A DNA stretch of 64,000 nucleotides from Paenacidovorax monticola (lineage in GTDB: Bacteria > Pseudomonadota > Gammaproteobacteria > Burkholderiales > Burkholderiaceae_C), in contig NZ_CP060790.1 in the NCBI RefSeq assembly GCF_014489595.1, positions 1,302,001-1,366,000 on the forward strand, given 5' to 3'. Under the pieces are notes generated by a model that was given only the letters and a program-made list of their open reading frames with translations, did no database searches and had not been told where the DNA came from. A program made the position numbers and the translations under genes. This document shows positions 1-9,200 of the stretch, piece after piece. The first letter of the stretch is position 1. The number at the start of each line of letters is the position of its first letter.

Positions 1-1
1 C

Positions 2-1120
2 TACATGCTGGGCCTGGGCACCTGGGGCTTCGGCGGCCCCGTGGCCCTGGTCGGCTACATGTACCGCGACCTGGTGGAGCAGCGCCACTGGATCTCCGAG
101 AGCGACTACAAGGAGGGCCTGGCCCTGGCCCAGCTCATGCCCGGGCCCCTGGCCGCGCAGCTGGCCATCTACCTGGGCTATGTGCACTACCGCATCCTGG
201 GCGCCACCCTGGTGGGCCTGGCCTTCGTGCTGCCCTCGTTCTGCATGGTGGTGGCGCTGGGCGCGGCCTATGCCGCCTTCGGCGGCATAGGCTGGATGCA
301 GTCGGTGTTCTACGGCGTGGGGGCCTCGGTGATCGGCATCATCGCCCTGAGCGCCTACAAGCTCACCACCAAAAATATCGGCCGCGACCGGCTGCTGTGG
401 GTCATCTTTCTCGTGAGCGCCACGGTCACGGTGCTCACGCAGTCCGAAGTGGTCTGGCTGTTCCTGGGCGCGGGCGTGCTGGTGTGGTTCTGGCGGGCGC
501 CGCCGGCCTGGGTGCGGCACGGCGGCGTGCGCGGCATGGCCGCCCCGCTGTGGGCCTTCTTCACCCTCGAAACCCTCGACTGGCACAGGCTGGCCCAGGT
601 CGGCACCTACTTCGCCTATGCAGGCAGCTTCGTGTTCGGCAGCGGGCTCGCCATCGTGCCGTTCCTGTACAGCGGCGTGGTCAAGGAGTACGGCTGGCTC
701 ACCGACCGGCAGTTCGTGGATGCCGTGGCCGTGGCCATGATCACGCCGGGGCCCGTGGTCATCACCACGGGATTCATCGGCTACCTGGTCTCGGGGTTCT
801 GGGGCGCCGTCGTCGCGGCCCTGGCCACCTTTCTGCCTTGCTATCTGTTCACCGTGATCCCCGCGCCCTACTTCAAGAAGTACGGCAAGCGGCCCGCGAT
901 CATTGCCTTCGTGGACGGGGTGACGGCAGCGGCCATCGGAGCCATCACGGGCGCCGTGGCCGTCATCGGCCAGCGCTCCATCACCGATGGCGTGACGGCG
1001 CTGCTGGCCGTCGCCACGGCCGCCGTGCTGTGGAAGTTCAAGAAGCTGCCCGAGCCCGTGGTCGTGCTGGCAGCGGCCTTGGCAGGGCTGCTGCTCTACC
1101 CGCTGGCGCACCCGGCATGA
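2..1120 (+). CDS. chrA: Chromate transporter ChrA (5' end cut by window)
   Basis: Inner-membrane CHR-family transporter that exports chromate. The reading frame is open to the first base, so the true start lies upstream; about 373 residues are visible. The N-terminal CHR signature is present as WGFGGPVAL near residue 9, followed by a Q-x-MPGPLAAQL segment. The second homologous half repeats the pattern (FGSGLAIVPF, then MITPGPVVI near residue 250), as in two-domain ChrA proteins of about 400 residues. Many hydrophobic helices are visible. The next gene encodes a ChrB-type chromate resistance protein, which supports the call. Confidence 0.93.
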   Translation, partial: YMLGLGTWGFGGPVALVGYMYRDLVEQRHWISESDYKEGLALAQLMPGPLAAQLAIYLGYVHYRILGATLVGLAFVLPSFCMVVALGAAYAAFGGIGWMQSVFYGVGASVIGIIALSAYKLTTKNIGRDRLLWVIFLVSATVTVLTQSEVVWLFLGAGVLVWFWRAPPAWVRHGGVRGMAAPLWAFFTLETLDWHRLAQVGTYFAYAGSFVFGSGLAIVPFLYSGVVKEYGWLTDRQFVDAVAVAMITPGPVVITTGFIGYLVSGFWGAVVAALATFLPCYLFTVIPAPYFKKYGKRPAIIAFVDGVTAAAIGAITGAVAVIGQRSITDGVTALLAVATAAVLWKFKKLPEPVVVLAAALAGLLLYPLAHPA

Positions 1121-1179
1121 GCCACCTGGAACGCCAGCTCGCATCCCAGCCGCACCACTCCACCGATAAGGAGGCCACC

Positions 1180-1632
1180 ATGCAATGGATCACACGCGAA
1201 CGCCCCAAAATCGACCGCATCGCCTGCCCATGGCTGGTCAGGCGCTTCATCGACCAGGGCGCGGAGTTCCTCTACGTACCGCCTGCCGACGTGCTGCGCA
1301 TTGCCCGCGAGACGGGCGCCATCCCCTACGACATTCCCGGGGTGGAGCTGTCCCATGCCGGCGATCTGTGCAGCTTCGATGCGTTTCTCGCCAGGTACGG
1401 CCTGCGCGACCCCGCGCTGGACCAGATGGCCGTGATCGTGCGCGGCGCGGACACCTCGCGGCTCGACCTCGCGCCCCAGTCGGCAGGGCTGTATGCCCTG
1501 TCGTTGGGCCTGTCCAGGACCTTCGCCGACGACCAGGAAATGCTGCGGCATGGCCTGGTGATGTACGACGCACTCTATGCCTGGTGCCGGGACTGCCAGA
1601 CGGAAACGCACCGCTGGCCCCCTGCGATGTAG
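1180..1632 (+). CDS. ChrB C-terminal-domain protein, chromate resistance
   Basis: A 150-residue protein that matches only the C-terminal domain of ChrB (conserved KIDRIACPWLVRRFID and later CSFDAFL and ADT segments). Full-length ChrB of chromate operons is about twice as long, so this is the short single-domain form often found with chrA. The start is chosen because AAGGAGG lies 5 bases upstream of ATG. Its Cys, His and Asp residues could bind metal, but the biochemical role is not settled. It lies 59 bases after chrA and 14 before the next gene, so the three are probably co-transcribed. Confidence 0.82.
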   Translation: MQWITRERPKIDRIACPWLVRRFIDQGAEFLYVPPADVLRIARETGAIPYDIPGVELSHAGDLCSFDAFLARYGLRDPALDQMAVIVRGADTSRLDLAPQSAGLYALSLGLSRTFADDQEMLRHGLVMYDALYAWCRDCQTETHRWPPAM

Positions 1633-1646
1633 CGCAGCAGGCAAGA

Positions 1647-2711
1647 ATGGACACCATGACCCGTTCCATCGCACATCTCCCGGCACTGCGTGGCGGCCTG
1701 CTGGCCCTGCTCGCGGCGGCGCTGTTCGGCGTGAGCACGCCGCTGGTGCAGAAGCTGGGCCTGGGCCTCGGCCCCTTCACGACGGCCGCGCTGCTCTATG
1801 CCGGAGCCGCCTGCATCGGCGCGCTGTTGCGCCAGCCCGTGGAGAAGGAAGCGCGCGTGCGGCGCTCGGACCTGTCGCGCCTGCTGGCCGTGGCGCTCTT
1901 CGGCGCCGTGATTGGCCCCGTGGCCTTGGCCTGGGGCCTGCAGCGCACGAGCGGCACGGGGGCCTCGCTGATGCTGACCCTGGAGGCGCTGTTCACCGCC
2001 GTGCTGGCCTGGCGCCTCTACGGCGAGACCATGGACCGCCGGGTCTGGGCCGCCGTGCTGCTGCTGCTCGCCGGCGGCATCGCCCTGGTGCTGGACCAGA
2101 GCCAGAGCGGCGGCGGCCAGCTCTGGGGCCTGCTGGCCGTCATGGCAGCCACCGCCGCCTGGGGCATGGACAACACACTGTCGCGCGCCCTGGCCGAGCG
2201 CGACCCCGGGCAGGTGGTGCTGGCCAAGGCGGTGCTGGGCGTGGCCGCCACGGCCAGCCTGGCGTGGCTGGCGGGCGAGCCGCTGCCCGGCGCCTGGGCC
2301 GCCCTGGGCCTGATGGCGGTGGGGGCGAGCGGCTACGGCCTGAGCCTGCGCTTTTACCTGCTCGCGCAGCGTGCCTTCGGTGCCGCGCGCACGGGCTCGG
2401 TCTTCGCGTTCGCACCGTTCATCGGGGCCGCCCTGGCGATTGGGCTGGGGGAGCGTTCGGGCGGCTGGGGCCTGTTGCTGGGCGGCGTGCTCATGCTGCT
2501 GGGCGTCGCCGTCCACCTGATGGAATCCCACCACCACGAGCACGCACACGAGGCCCTGCAACACGAGCACGCCCACACCCATGACGACGGGCACCACGAC
2601 CACGTGCACGACCCCATGCCCGCCGGCGCGCACAGCCACGTTCACGTGCACCGCCCGGTGCGGCACAGCCACGCGCATGTGCCGGACATTCACCACGCCC
2701 ACCGCCACTAG
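1647..2711 (+). CDS. EamA/DMT-family exporter with histidine-rich C-terminal tail
   Basis: A 354-residue membrane protein with ten predicted hydrophobic segments arranged as two EamA repeats (residues about 10-135 and 150-290). After the last helix comes a cytoplasmic tail of about 60 residues dominated by His with Asp and Glu (repeats such as HEHAHTHDDGHHDH). Such tails are typical of metal-binding regions in Ni/Co/Zn transporters and are not usual in plain EamA drug/metabolite exporters. It follows the chromate genes closely, so a role in metal efflux or sensing is likely. The substrate cannot be told from sequence. Start: MDTM, with a second in-frame ATG three codons on. Confidence 0.8.
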   Translation: MDTMTRSIAHLPALRGGLLALLAAALFGVSTPLVQKLGLGLGPFTTAALLYAGAACIGALLRQPVEKEARVRRSDLSRLLAVALFGAVIGPVALAWGLQRTSGTGASLMLTLEALFTAVLAWRLYGETMDRRVWAAVLLLLAGGIALVLDQSQSGGGQLWGLLAVMAATAAWGMDNTLSRALAERDPGQVVLAKAVLGVAATASLAWLAGEPLPGAWAALGLMAVGASGYGLSLRFYLLAQRAFGAARTGSVFAFAPFIGAALAIGLGERSGGWGLLLGGVLMLLGVAVHLMESHHHEHAHEALQHEHAHTHDDGHHDHVHDPMPAGAHSHVHVHRPVRHSHAHVPDIHHAHRH

Positions 2712-2792
2712 GCTGAATCGGCCATCCCCTTGCCCCCTCCGGGCGCCTGTTCTAAGCTGCTCCGAGGCCCGTCGCTCTGAAAGGGGGCGCCC

Positions 2793-3692
2793 ATGAACCA
2801 CGAGCTTGAACGGCTGGAGGCCATGCTCCGCGCGCGGCCGGCATTCCACTCCAACGAGCAGCGCCGGGCGGCCTACGATGCCCAGGCGGAGCTCTTTCCG
2901 CTGGCGACCGATGTGCGCGTGGACCCCATGGACGCGCACGGCATTCCGGCGGAATGGACCTCCACGCCCACCGCGAACGCCCATGAGGCCATCCTCTACC
3001 TGCATGGCGGCGGCTACGCCTGGGGCTCGCTCAAGAGCCACCGGCACCTCGCGAGCGAGCTGGGCCGCGCGGCGGCGATGAGAACCCTGGCCATCGACTA
3101 CCGGCGCGCACCCGAATACCCCTTTCCGCAGGCCCTGGAAGACGCGGCCAGCGGATACCGCTTCCTCCTCGAGGCGGGCTTTCATCCCGGCCGCATCGCC
3201 GTCGCGAGCGACAGCGCGGGCGCGGGCCTGGCCGTGGCACTGCTCGTGCGGCTGAAGGCGCTGGGCGTGCCGCAACCAGCCTGTGCCCTGCTCTTCTCGC
3301 CCTGGGCCGACATGACGGCCAGCGCGGACAGCTACACCCGCAACGCGGCGCGCGACCCGGTGCTCAACCGCGAGACCATGCAGTTCCTGGCCGCGCAGTA
3401 CCTGGGCACGCTGCCCCGCGAGACACCGCTGGCGTCACCGGTCTTTGCCGACCTGGCCGCCATCGCGCCCCTCGTGATCTTCGTGGGCACCACGGAAGCC
3501 CTGCTGGACGACGCGATCGCTCTCGCCCGCGCGGCGGGCCTGGCCGATGTGGGCGTGCGGCTGGAGATCTGGCCGGGGATGTTCCACATCTGGCCCAGCT
3601 ACCACCAGGTGCTGGCACAGGGCCGGCAGGCGATCGACAGGGCGGGAAGGCTGCTGCGCGAGGCCATGGAGGCCGGTGAGGCGGCCCCTTAG
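2793..3692 (+). CDS. Alpha/beta hydrolase, HSL-type esterase
   Basis: A 299-residue soluble hydrolase of the hormone-sensitive-lipase family. The oxyanion-hole motif HGGG is at residues 71-74. The nucleophile elbow reads SDSAG, with Ser near 141; the family usually has GDSAG, so the first Gly is replaced by Ser. The acid is likely the Asp in LLDD near 238 and the His is in MFHIW near 268. Substrates of this family are short-chain esters; the natural one is unknown. No signal peptide. It converges on the next gene, with stop codons overlapping by 4 bases. Confidence 0.85.
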   Translation: MNHELERLEAMLRARPAFHSNEQRRAAYDAQAELFPLATDVRVDPMDAHGIPAEWTSTPTANAHEAILYLHGGGYAWGSLKSHRHLASELGRAAAMRTLAIDYRRAPEYPFPQALEDAASGYRFLLEAGFHPGRIAVASDSAGAGLAVALLVRLKALGVPQPACALLFSPWADMTASADSYTRNAARDPVLNRETMQFLAAQYLGTLPRETPLASPVFADLAAIAPLVIFVGTTEALLDDAIALARAAGLADVGVRLEIWPGMFHIWPSYHQVLAQGRQAIDRAGRLLREAMEAGEAAP

Positions 3693-4360
3693 CGACCCCG
3701 CCGGTACGTGACCACCTGCACCAGACCGCGCCCAGGCGCATAGATGTACGAATAGTCCAGCCCCCGGCTCGTCTTCCAGCGGTACTGAAGGGCCCCGTCG
3801 ACCCCTTCGTAGGTGCACGACAGCTTCTCGATCTCGACGGAGCTGGTGAGCGCCGCGTCCCGCTGGGCCGTGTGGTAGACGGTGTTGTACGTGCGGCGCT
3901 GGCCCTGCTGCCAGACTCCTACCGGAAACTTGCCCTCGTTGGTCGCATTGCCCCAGCGTTCATCGTAGACACGGCCGATGGCCGTGCGATCCGCCGTCAG
4001 CGCAAAACGCTCATGGGCCCGCGGGACCTTGCGTTCGTACACCTCGTACACCTTGCCGCCCTCGCCGGTCCAGGACATGGGGCCTTCCAGGCTCGTCTCC
4101 TTGATATCGCCGGAGCGGTCGGGCGATGCGTCGATGAACGGATACACCCTCTTCACGGGAGCAAACGTGAGTTCCGGCTTTTCCGGAAGGGGGTTGCCCG
4201 TCAGCAGCTCGACGGGGATGAACCGCTCCGTGGCCTGCATGTCCTGCACGCATTCGGGCGCCGCGACCTGGCCTTGGGCCTGGGCATTCACGCTGGCTGC
4301 GGCAGCCAGCAGCGCCATGACCGAGCCGGAGCACAGTCCGTAGATTGAACTTCTTTCCAC
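3689..4360 (-). CDS. Exported protein of unknown function
   Basis: I do not recognise a family. The 223-residue product starts with a signal peptide (hydrophobic core at about 8-22, ending ASVNAQA), so it is likely periplasmic. The mature part has two Cys residues (near 37 and 182) that could form a disulfide, and no transmembrane segments. Start is GTG, supported by AGGAGGAGG 7 bases upstream, stronger than at most neighbours. It is transcribed alone on the minus strand. Confidence 0.7.
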   Translation of the reverse strand: MERSSIYGLCSGSVMALLAAAASVNAQAQGQVAAPECVQDMQATERFIPVELLTGNPLPEKPELTFAPVKRVYPFIDASPDRSGDIKETSLEGPMSWTGEGGKVYEVYERKVPRAHERFALTADRTAIGRVYDERWGNATNEGKFPVGVWQQGQRRTYNTVYHTAQRDAALTSSVEIEKLSCTYEGVDGALQYRWKTSRGLDYSYIYAPGRGLVQVVTYRRGR

Positions 4361-4444
4361 AGCGAAACCTCCTCCTGGTTGATACCAGTCGGTATAGCAC
4401 GGTTCTCCGGATGCGGCGCCGTTCCGGGCCGGGGCACGCGCCCC

Positions 4445-4975
4445 TCAGCCGTCCACGGGGTGCAGCGGCGTGTCCAGAAGCAGTTGGTAGAACGCCAGGT
4501 CCAGCCAGCGCCCGAACTTGAAGCCCACCTGCGGCAGCGTGCCGGCATGCCGGAAGCCCAGGCGTTCGTGCAGCGCGATGCTGCCGGCGTTCGCGGCGTC
4601 GATGCCGCCCACCATGGCATGCACGCCGCGCTGGCGGGCCTCGGCGATCAACGCCTGCATCACGGTGCGGCCCAGGCCCTTGCCGCGGTGGTCTTGGTGC
4701 ACGTACACGGAGTGCTCGACCGTGTACTTGTAGGCCGGCCATGCCCTGAAGGTACCGAAGCTGCCGAAGGCCAGCAGCGTGCCCCCGGAGTCCTCGATGC
4801 CCACCACGGGAAAGCCCCCCTTGTCCTTGGCCGCGAACCAGGACTCCATGCTTTCGGGCGAGCGCGGGTGGTAGTCGTACAGGGCGGTCGAGTTCAGGAT
4901 CGCCTCGTTGAAGATGTCCAGGATGGCGCGCGCATGCCGCGCGTGGGTTGCCTGGACGATGGTGTGCGTCGTCAT
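4445..4975 (-). CDS. GNAT acetyltransferase, phosphinothricin-acetyltransferase-like
   Basis: A 176-residue GNAT enzyme. The acetyl-CoA-binding motif A reads HQDHRGKGLGRTVM around residue 88, with a following LHERLGFRHAGTL segment typical of the PAT/Bar subfamily. The N-terminal part (DIFNEAILNSTALYDY) also matches that group. Substrate unknown; members acetylate phosphinothricin, methionine sulfoximine or sulfone, and other amines. It overlaps the upstream XRE-cupin gene by 4 bases (ATGA), so the regulator and enzyme form an operon. Confidence 0.85.
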   Translation of the reverse strand: MTTHTIVQATHARHARAILDIFNEAILNSTALYDYHPRSPESMESWFAAKDKGGFPVVGIEDSGGTLLAFGSFGTFRAWPAYKYTVEHSVYVHQDHRGKGLGRTVMQALIAEARQRGVHAMVGGIDAANAGSIALHERLGFRHAGTLPQVGFKFGRWLDLAFYQLLLDTPLHPVDG

Positions 4976-5559
4976 GCCGTTCTCCGGGGAAGGTCGGGGG
5001 TGCTGCTCAGCGCCAGCAGGTAGCGCGCGGGCTGCGTGCCGGGGTTGTGGAATGCGATGCGGTGGCCGAGCCGCATGGCCAGGCAGTCGCCCGCGGCCAG
5101 GCGCCAGGCCTGGCCGTCGACGGTGATGTCCATGCGCCCCTTCAGGACCCACACCTGCTGGTGGATCCCCGCACTGCGAACGGGGTTGTCGAAGACGACG
5201 GTGGCCCCGGCGGGAAAGCCCACCTCCACCAGTTCGATGGGCGACCCGACCCCCACGGGCGAGAGATGCCGCCGCTCATAGCCCGAGGCCGGATCGGTCC
5301 AGACGGACTGGTCCGCACGCCGGGAAACGGGCCCCTCCCCCGCCGGCGGCGCGTCGGCCGCGAACAGGGTGGGCAGGGACACGCCCAGCGCGTCGGCCAG
5401 CTTGTTGAGCACGGCGGCCGTCGGGCTGGTCTCCTGCCGCTCGATCAGCGAGATCATGGAACGGCTCACACCGCTGGCCTGCGCCAGTTGCTCCAGCGTC
5501 AGGCCACGGGCCTTGCGCAGCGCGTGCACTCGTTGGGCAAGAAGGGCATCGACGTCCAT
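4972..5559 (-). CDS. XRE-family regulator with C-terminal cupin
   Basis: A 195-residue transcription factor. An N-terminal helix-turn-helix (residues about 10-65, LTLEQLAQASGVSRSMISLIE) is followed by a cupin_2 domain at about 110-185. This architecture (PuuR/SutR-like) usually senses a small amine or amino-acid-like ligand through the cupin. It is the first gene of a two-gene operon with the GNAT enzyme. A perfect palindrome 13 bases upstream of its start is a candidate autoregulatory operator. Confidence 0.87.
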   Translation of the reverse strand: MDVDALLAQRVHALRKARGLTLEQLAQASGVSRSMISLIERQETSPTAAVLNKLADALGVSLPTLFAADAPPAGEGPVSRRADQSVWTDPASGYERRHLSPVGVGSPIELVEVGFPAGATVVFDNPVRSAGIHQQVWVLKGRMDITVDGQAWRLAAGDCLAMRLGHRIAFHNPGTQPARYLLALSSTPDLPRRTA

Positions 5560-5572
5560 GAATCCAGTTTAA

Positions 5573-5586
5573 TGGAATTAGTTCCA
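5573..5586. promoter_or_regulatory. Palindrome TGGAATTAGTTCCA, candidate operator of the XRE-cupin gene
   Basis: A perfect 5+5 inverted repeat (TGGAA-TTAG-TTCCA) just upstream of the XRE-cupin start codon. The position suits an autorepressor site. Assignment to this regulator is inference. Confidence 0.45.
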
Positions 5587-5713
5587 CCAAACAAGATTCC
5601 ATGCCACCGCCACGCCCCACCCCGCCATGGCAAGCGCGCAAAGCTCCGGGCACGGTCACAATGCTGTACGGCCTCTACAAGCCCATCCAACCCGATCCCA
5701 ATAGAAGGCCGAC

Positions 5714-6202
5714 ATGCCCCACGAACCCCGACTGATGCAATCGCTGCGCGCCCTGCTCGGCGCGCGCCGCACCGCCGCGCTGGGCACGCTGTCGGAAGGG
5801 CCGCAGCCCATGCCGTTCGTGTCCTTCGTGCCGTTCGCGGTGGATGCCCAGGCGGGCACGCTGGTGCTGCATGTGAGCGCGCTGGCCGCGCACACACGGC
5901 AGATGCAGCGCTGCCCCGAGGTGTCGATGCTCATCACCGCCGCCGAGGTGCCCGGCGAAGGCGTGCATGCGCTGGAGCGCGTGACGCTGAATGGCCGTGC
6001 CACGGTGCTCGCGCCCGAAGCAGCGACAGCGGCGCGCGCGGCCTACCTCACGCGCTTTCCCGAGGCCGAACCGATGACGTTGCTGGCCGATTTCCGCTTC
6101 GTGGCCATCGCGCCCACTGCGGCGCGGCATGTGGCGGGCTTTGGCGCGGCGCGCGATGTGCCGGCCGAGGAACTGGCGGCGCTGCTGCGCGCGGCGCCGT
6201 AG
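5714..6202 (+). CDS. Pyridoxamine-5'-phosphate-oxidase-fold (HugZ-like) flavin-binding protein
   Basis: A 162-residue protein of the split-barrel, FMN-binding PPOX superfamily. The N-terminal half (ALLGARRTAALGTLSEGPQPMPFVSFVPFAV) matches the family, as does the pattern of strands to residue 110. Related proteins act as heme oxygenases (HugZ) or F420/FMN oxidoreductases, but the C-terminal haem-binding extension of HugZ is absent, so function is open. It stands alone between the divergent XRE operon and the converging hrpA. Confidence 0.75.
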   Translation: MPHEPRLMQSLRALLGARRTAALGTLSEGPQPMPFVSFVPFAVDAQAGTLVLHVSALAAHTRQMQRCPEVSMLITAAEVPGEGVHALERVTLNGRATVLAPEAATAARAAYLTRFPEAEPMTLLADFRFVAIAPTAARHVAGFGAARDVPAEELAALLRAAP

Positions 6203-6232
6203 CGCGGCGCCCTCACCCGCCTTGCCGCCGCC

Positions 6233-9200
6233 CTATTGCTGCAGCTGCGCCCAGACCTTGTCGAGCCGCTTGACGCTCACGGGCTGGGGCGTGCGCAGTT
6301 CCTGCGCGAAGAAGCTCACGCGCAGCTCCTCCAGCAGCCAGCGCAGCTCCTGCATGCGCGCGTCCACCGCGCCCTTGCGCTCGGCCACCAGGCGCCAGTA
6401 GCGCTGCTCCTGCGGACGCAGTTCGGCCAGCCTGGCCGCATCGCGCGCAGGGTCGGCGCGGACCTTGTCGAGCCGCAGGGTGATGGCCTTGAGGTAGCGC
6501 GCGAAGTGCGCGAGCTGCGCCCAGGGCGCAGCCGCGATGAAGTTCCTGGGCATGAGGCGCTGCAGCTGCTGCTGCGCGTCCTGCGTGGCCTCGGGGGCGT
6601 TCTTGGTGTCCTTGATCTTGCGCGCTGCCGTGGCGTACTCGGCCAGGATGGTGCCCGCCAGGCGCGCCACCTCGTTGGCGATGAGCGTGAGGCGGCCGCG
6701 CCCCTCGTCCACGCGGCGCTTGAAGGCGGCCTCGTCGGTGGGCAACGGCTCCTGCAGGAAGGCGCGCTCCAGCGCCACGTCGATGATCTGCGTGCGCAGC
6801 TCCTCCTGCGTGCCCAGGGGCATGTAGGCCACGGCCATCTTCTGCAGGTCGGGGATGTTCTTCTCCAGGTACTTGAGCGCGTCCTTGATCTGCAGCGCGA
6901 ACAGGCGGCGCAGGCCCGCGCGGTGCTTGGCGGCAGCCACCTCGGGCTCGTCGAACACCTCGATGCTCACGGCGTCGCCACCGTCGATGAGCGCCGGAAA
7001 GCCGATCAGCGTCTGCCCGCCCTTCCTGATCTCCATGAGTTCGGGCAGCTCGCCAAAGGTCCAGGCCGTGTAGCGCTGGCCCGCGGGCACGGCGGCGGGC
7101 GCGGGAGTGCCCTTTGCTTCCGTTTTGGTAGCTGCAGGCGCTTTACCCACCTGCGCTGGCGGCGCTTTCTTCTCGGATTCCGCCGGCACACCACCCAGCT
7201 TGAGCCCCGCGAGCGCCTGGAACGCACCGCGCGCCTTCGCGCCCCATTCGGCCTTGAGCGCGCCCAGGTTGCGGCCCTGGCCGAGCTGGCGGCCGTGCTC
7301 GTCCACCACGCGGAAGTTCATGAACAAATGGGCGCTGAGCATGTCGAGCTTGAAGTCGGCGCGCTTCACGTCGAGGGAAGTCTCGTCACGCACCTGCTTG
7401 AGCAACACATCGACCAGGCCGCCCTGGCCGAAGCGCTCGGGCGCGCCCAGCAGCTCGGCCAGGCGCGCGGCGTTCTCAGGCAGCGGCACGAAGCGGCTGC
7501 GCGGGCGCTGCGGCAGGCTCTTGAGCAGGGCCTGGATCTTGGGCTGCAGCATGCCGGGCACCAGCCATTCGCAGCGCTCTTCGCTCACCTGGTTGAGCAC
7601 GAACAGCGGCACCGTGACGGTGATGCCGTCGCGCGCGTCGCCGGGCTCGTGCAGGTAGCTGGCCGCGCAGTCCACACCGCCCAGCCGCACGGTCTTGGGA
7701 AAGGCGCTGGTGGTAATGCCCGCCGCCTCGTGGCGCATCAACTCCTCGCGCGTGAGCTTGAGCAGTTCGGGGTTGGCGCGGCTCGCCTCCTTGTACCAGC
7801 GCTCGAAGGTCGCGCCGCTGCACACGTCCTGCGGCACCTGCTGGTCGTAGAAGGCATAGATGAGTTCGTCGTCCACCAGCACGTCCTGGCGGCGGGACTT
7901 GTGCTCCAGCTCCTCCACCTTGGCGATGAGCTTCTGGTTGGCGGCGAGGAAGGGCAGGCGCGTCTCCCACTCGCCCGCCACCAGCGCCTCGCGCAGGAAC
8001 ACGTCGCGCGCGCCGTGCGGGTCCACCTTGCCGAAGTCCACGCGCCGGTTGTTGTAGATGACGATGCCGTAGAGCGTGGCGCGCTCCAGCGCCGTGACCT
8101 GGGCGGCCTTCTTCTCCCAGTGCGGGTCCAGCATCTGCTTCTTGAGCAGGTGGCCGCCGATCTGCTCGATCCACTGTGGCTCGATGGCGGCGATGCCGCG
8201 CCCGAACAACCGCGTGGTCTCCACCAGCTCGGCCGCCACGATCCAGCGGCCGGGCTTCTTGCTCAGGTGCGCGCCGGGGTGCCGGTAGAACTTGATGCCG
8301 CGCGCGCCCAGGTACCAGTCGTCCTCGTCGCTCTTCACGCCCACGTTGCCCAGCAGGCCCGAGAGCATCGAGAGGTGGATCTGCTCGTAGCTCGCGGGAC
8401 GGGTATTGAGCTTCCAGCGGTGCTCGGTCACCACGGTGAGCAGTTGCGTGTGGATGTCGCGCCACTCGCGCAGGCGGCGCACGCTGATGAAGTTCTGGCG
8501 CAAGAGCGCCTCGTACTGGCGGTTGCTGAGCTTGTGCGTGGGGGCCGGGGCCTCGGCGGCAGGCGCTGGCGCTGCGGCAACGCGCTGGCCCACGGGCAAC
8601 ACTGCCGCGCTGGCGCGCTTGGGCGCACTGTGCTGCGCCGCCATCTCGCGCCGGGACTGCGCCACGGGTACGCCGCCGCGCGCGTCGTTGATCCACTTCC
8701 AGAGCTTGAGGTAGCCGCTGAACTCGCTCTTGTCGTCGTCGAACTTGGCGTGGGCCTGGTCGGCCTGCTGTTGCGCCTCCAGCGGCCGGTCGCGCACGTC
8801 CTGCACGCTCAAGGCGCTGGCGATCACCAGCACCTCGTCGAGCGCCTGGCGGTCGCGCGCCTCCAGGATCATGCGGCCCACGCGCGGGTCGAGCGGCAGG
8901 CGCGACAGCTCCTGGCCCATGGGCGTGAGTTCATTCGCATCGTCCACCGCGCCCAGCTCGCCCAGCAGCTGGTAGCCGTCGGCAATCGCGCGGCCCGAGG
9001 GCGCCTCGATGAAGGGGAATTGCGCCACGTCGCCCAGGTGCAGCGACTTCATGCGCAGGATCACGCCCGCGAGCGACGAGCGCAGGATCTCGGGGTCGGT
9101 GAAGCGCGCGCGGCCGTTGAAGTCGGCTTCGTCGTACAGGCGGATGCAGATGCCGTTGGCCACGCGCCCGCAGCGGCCCGCGCGCTGGTTGGCGGCGGCC

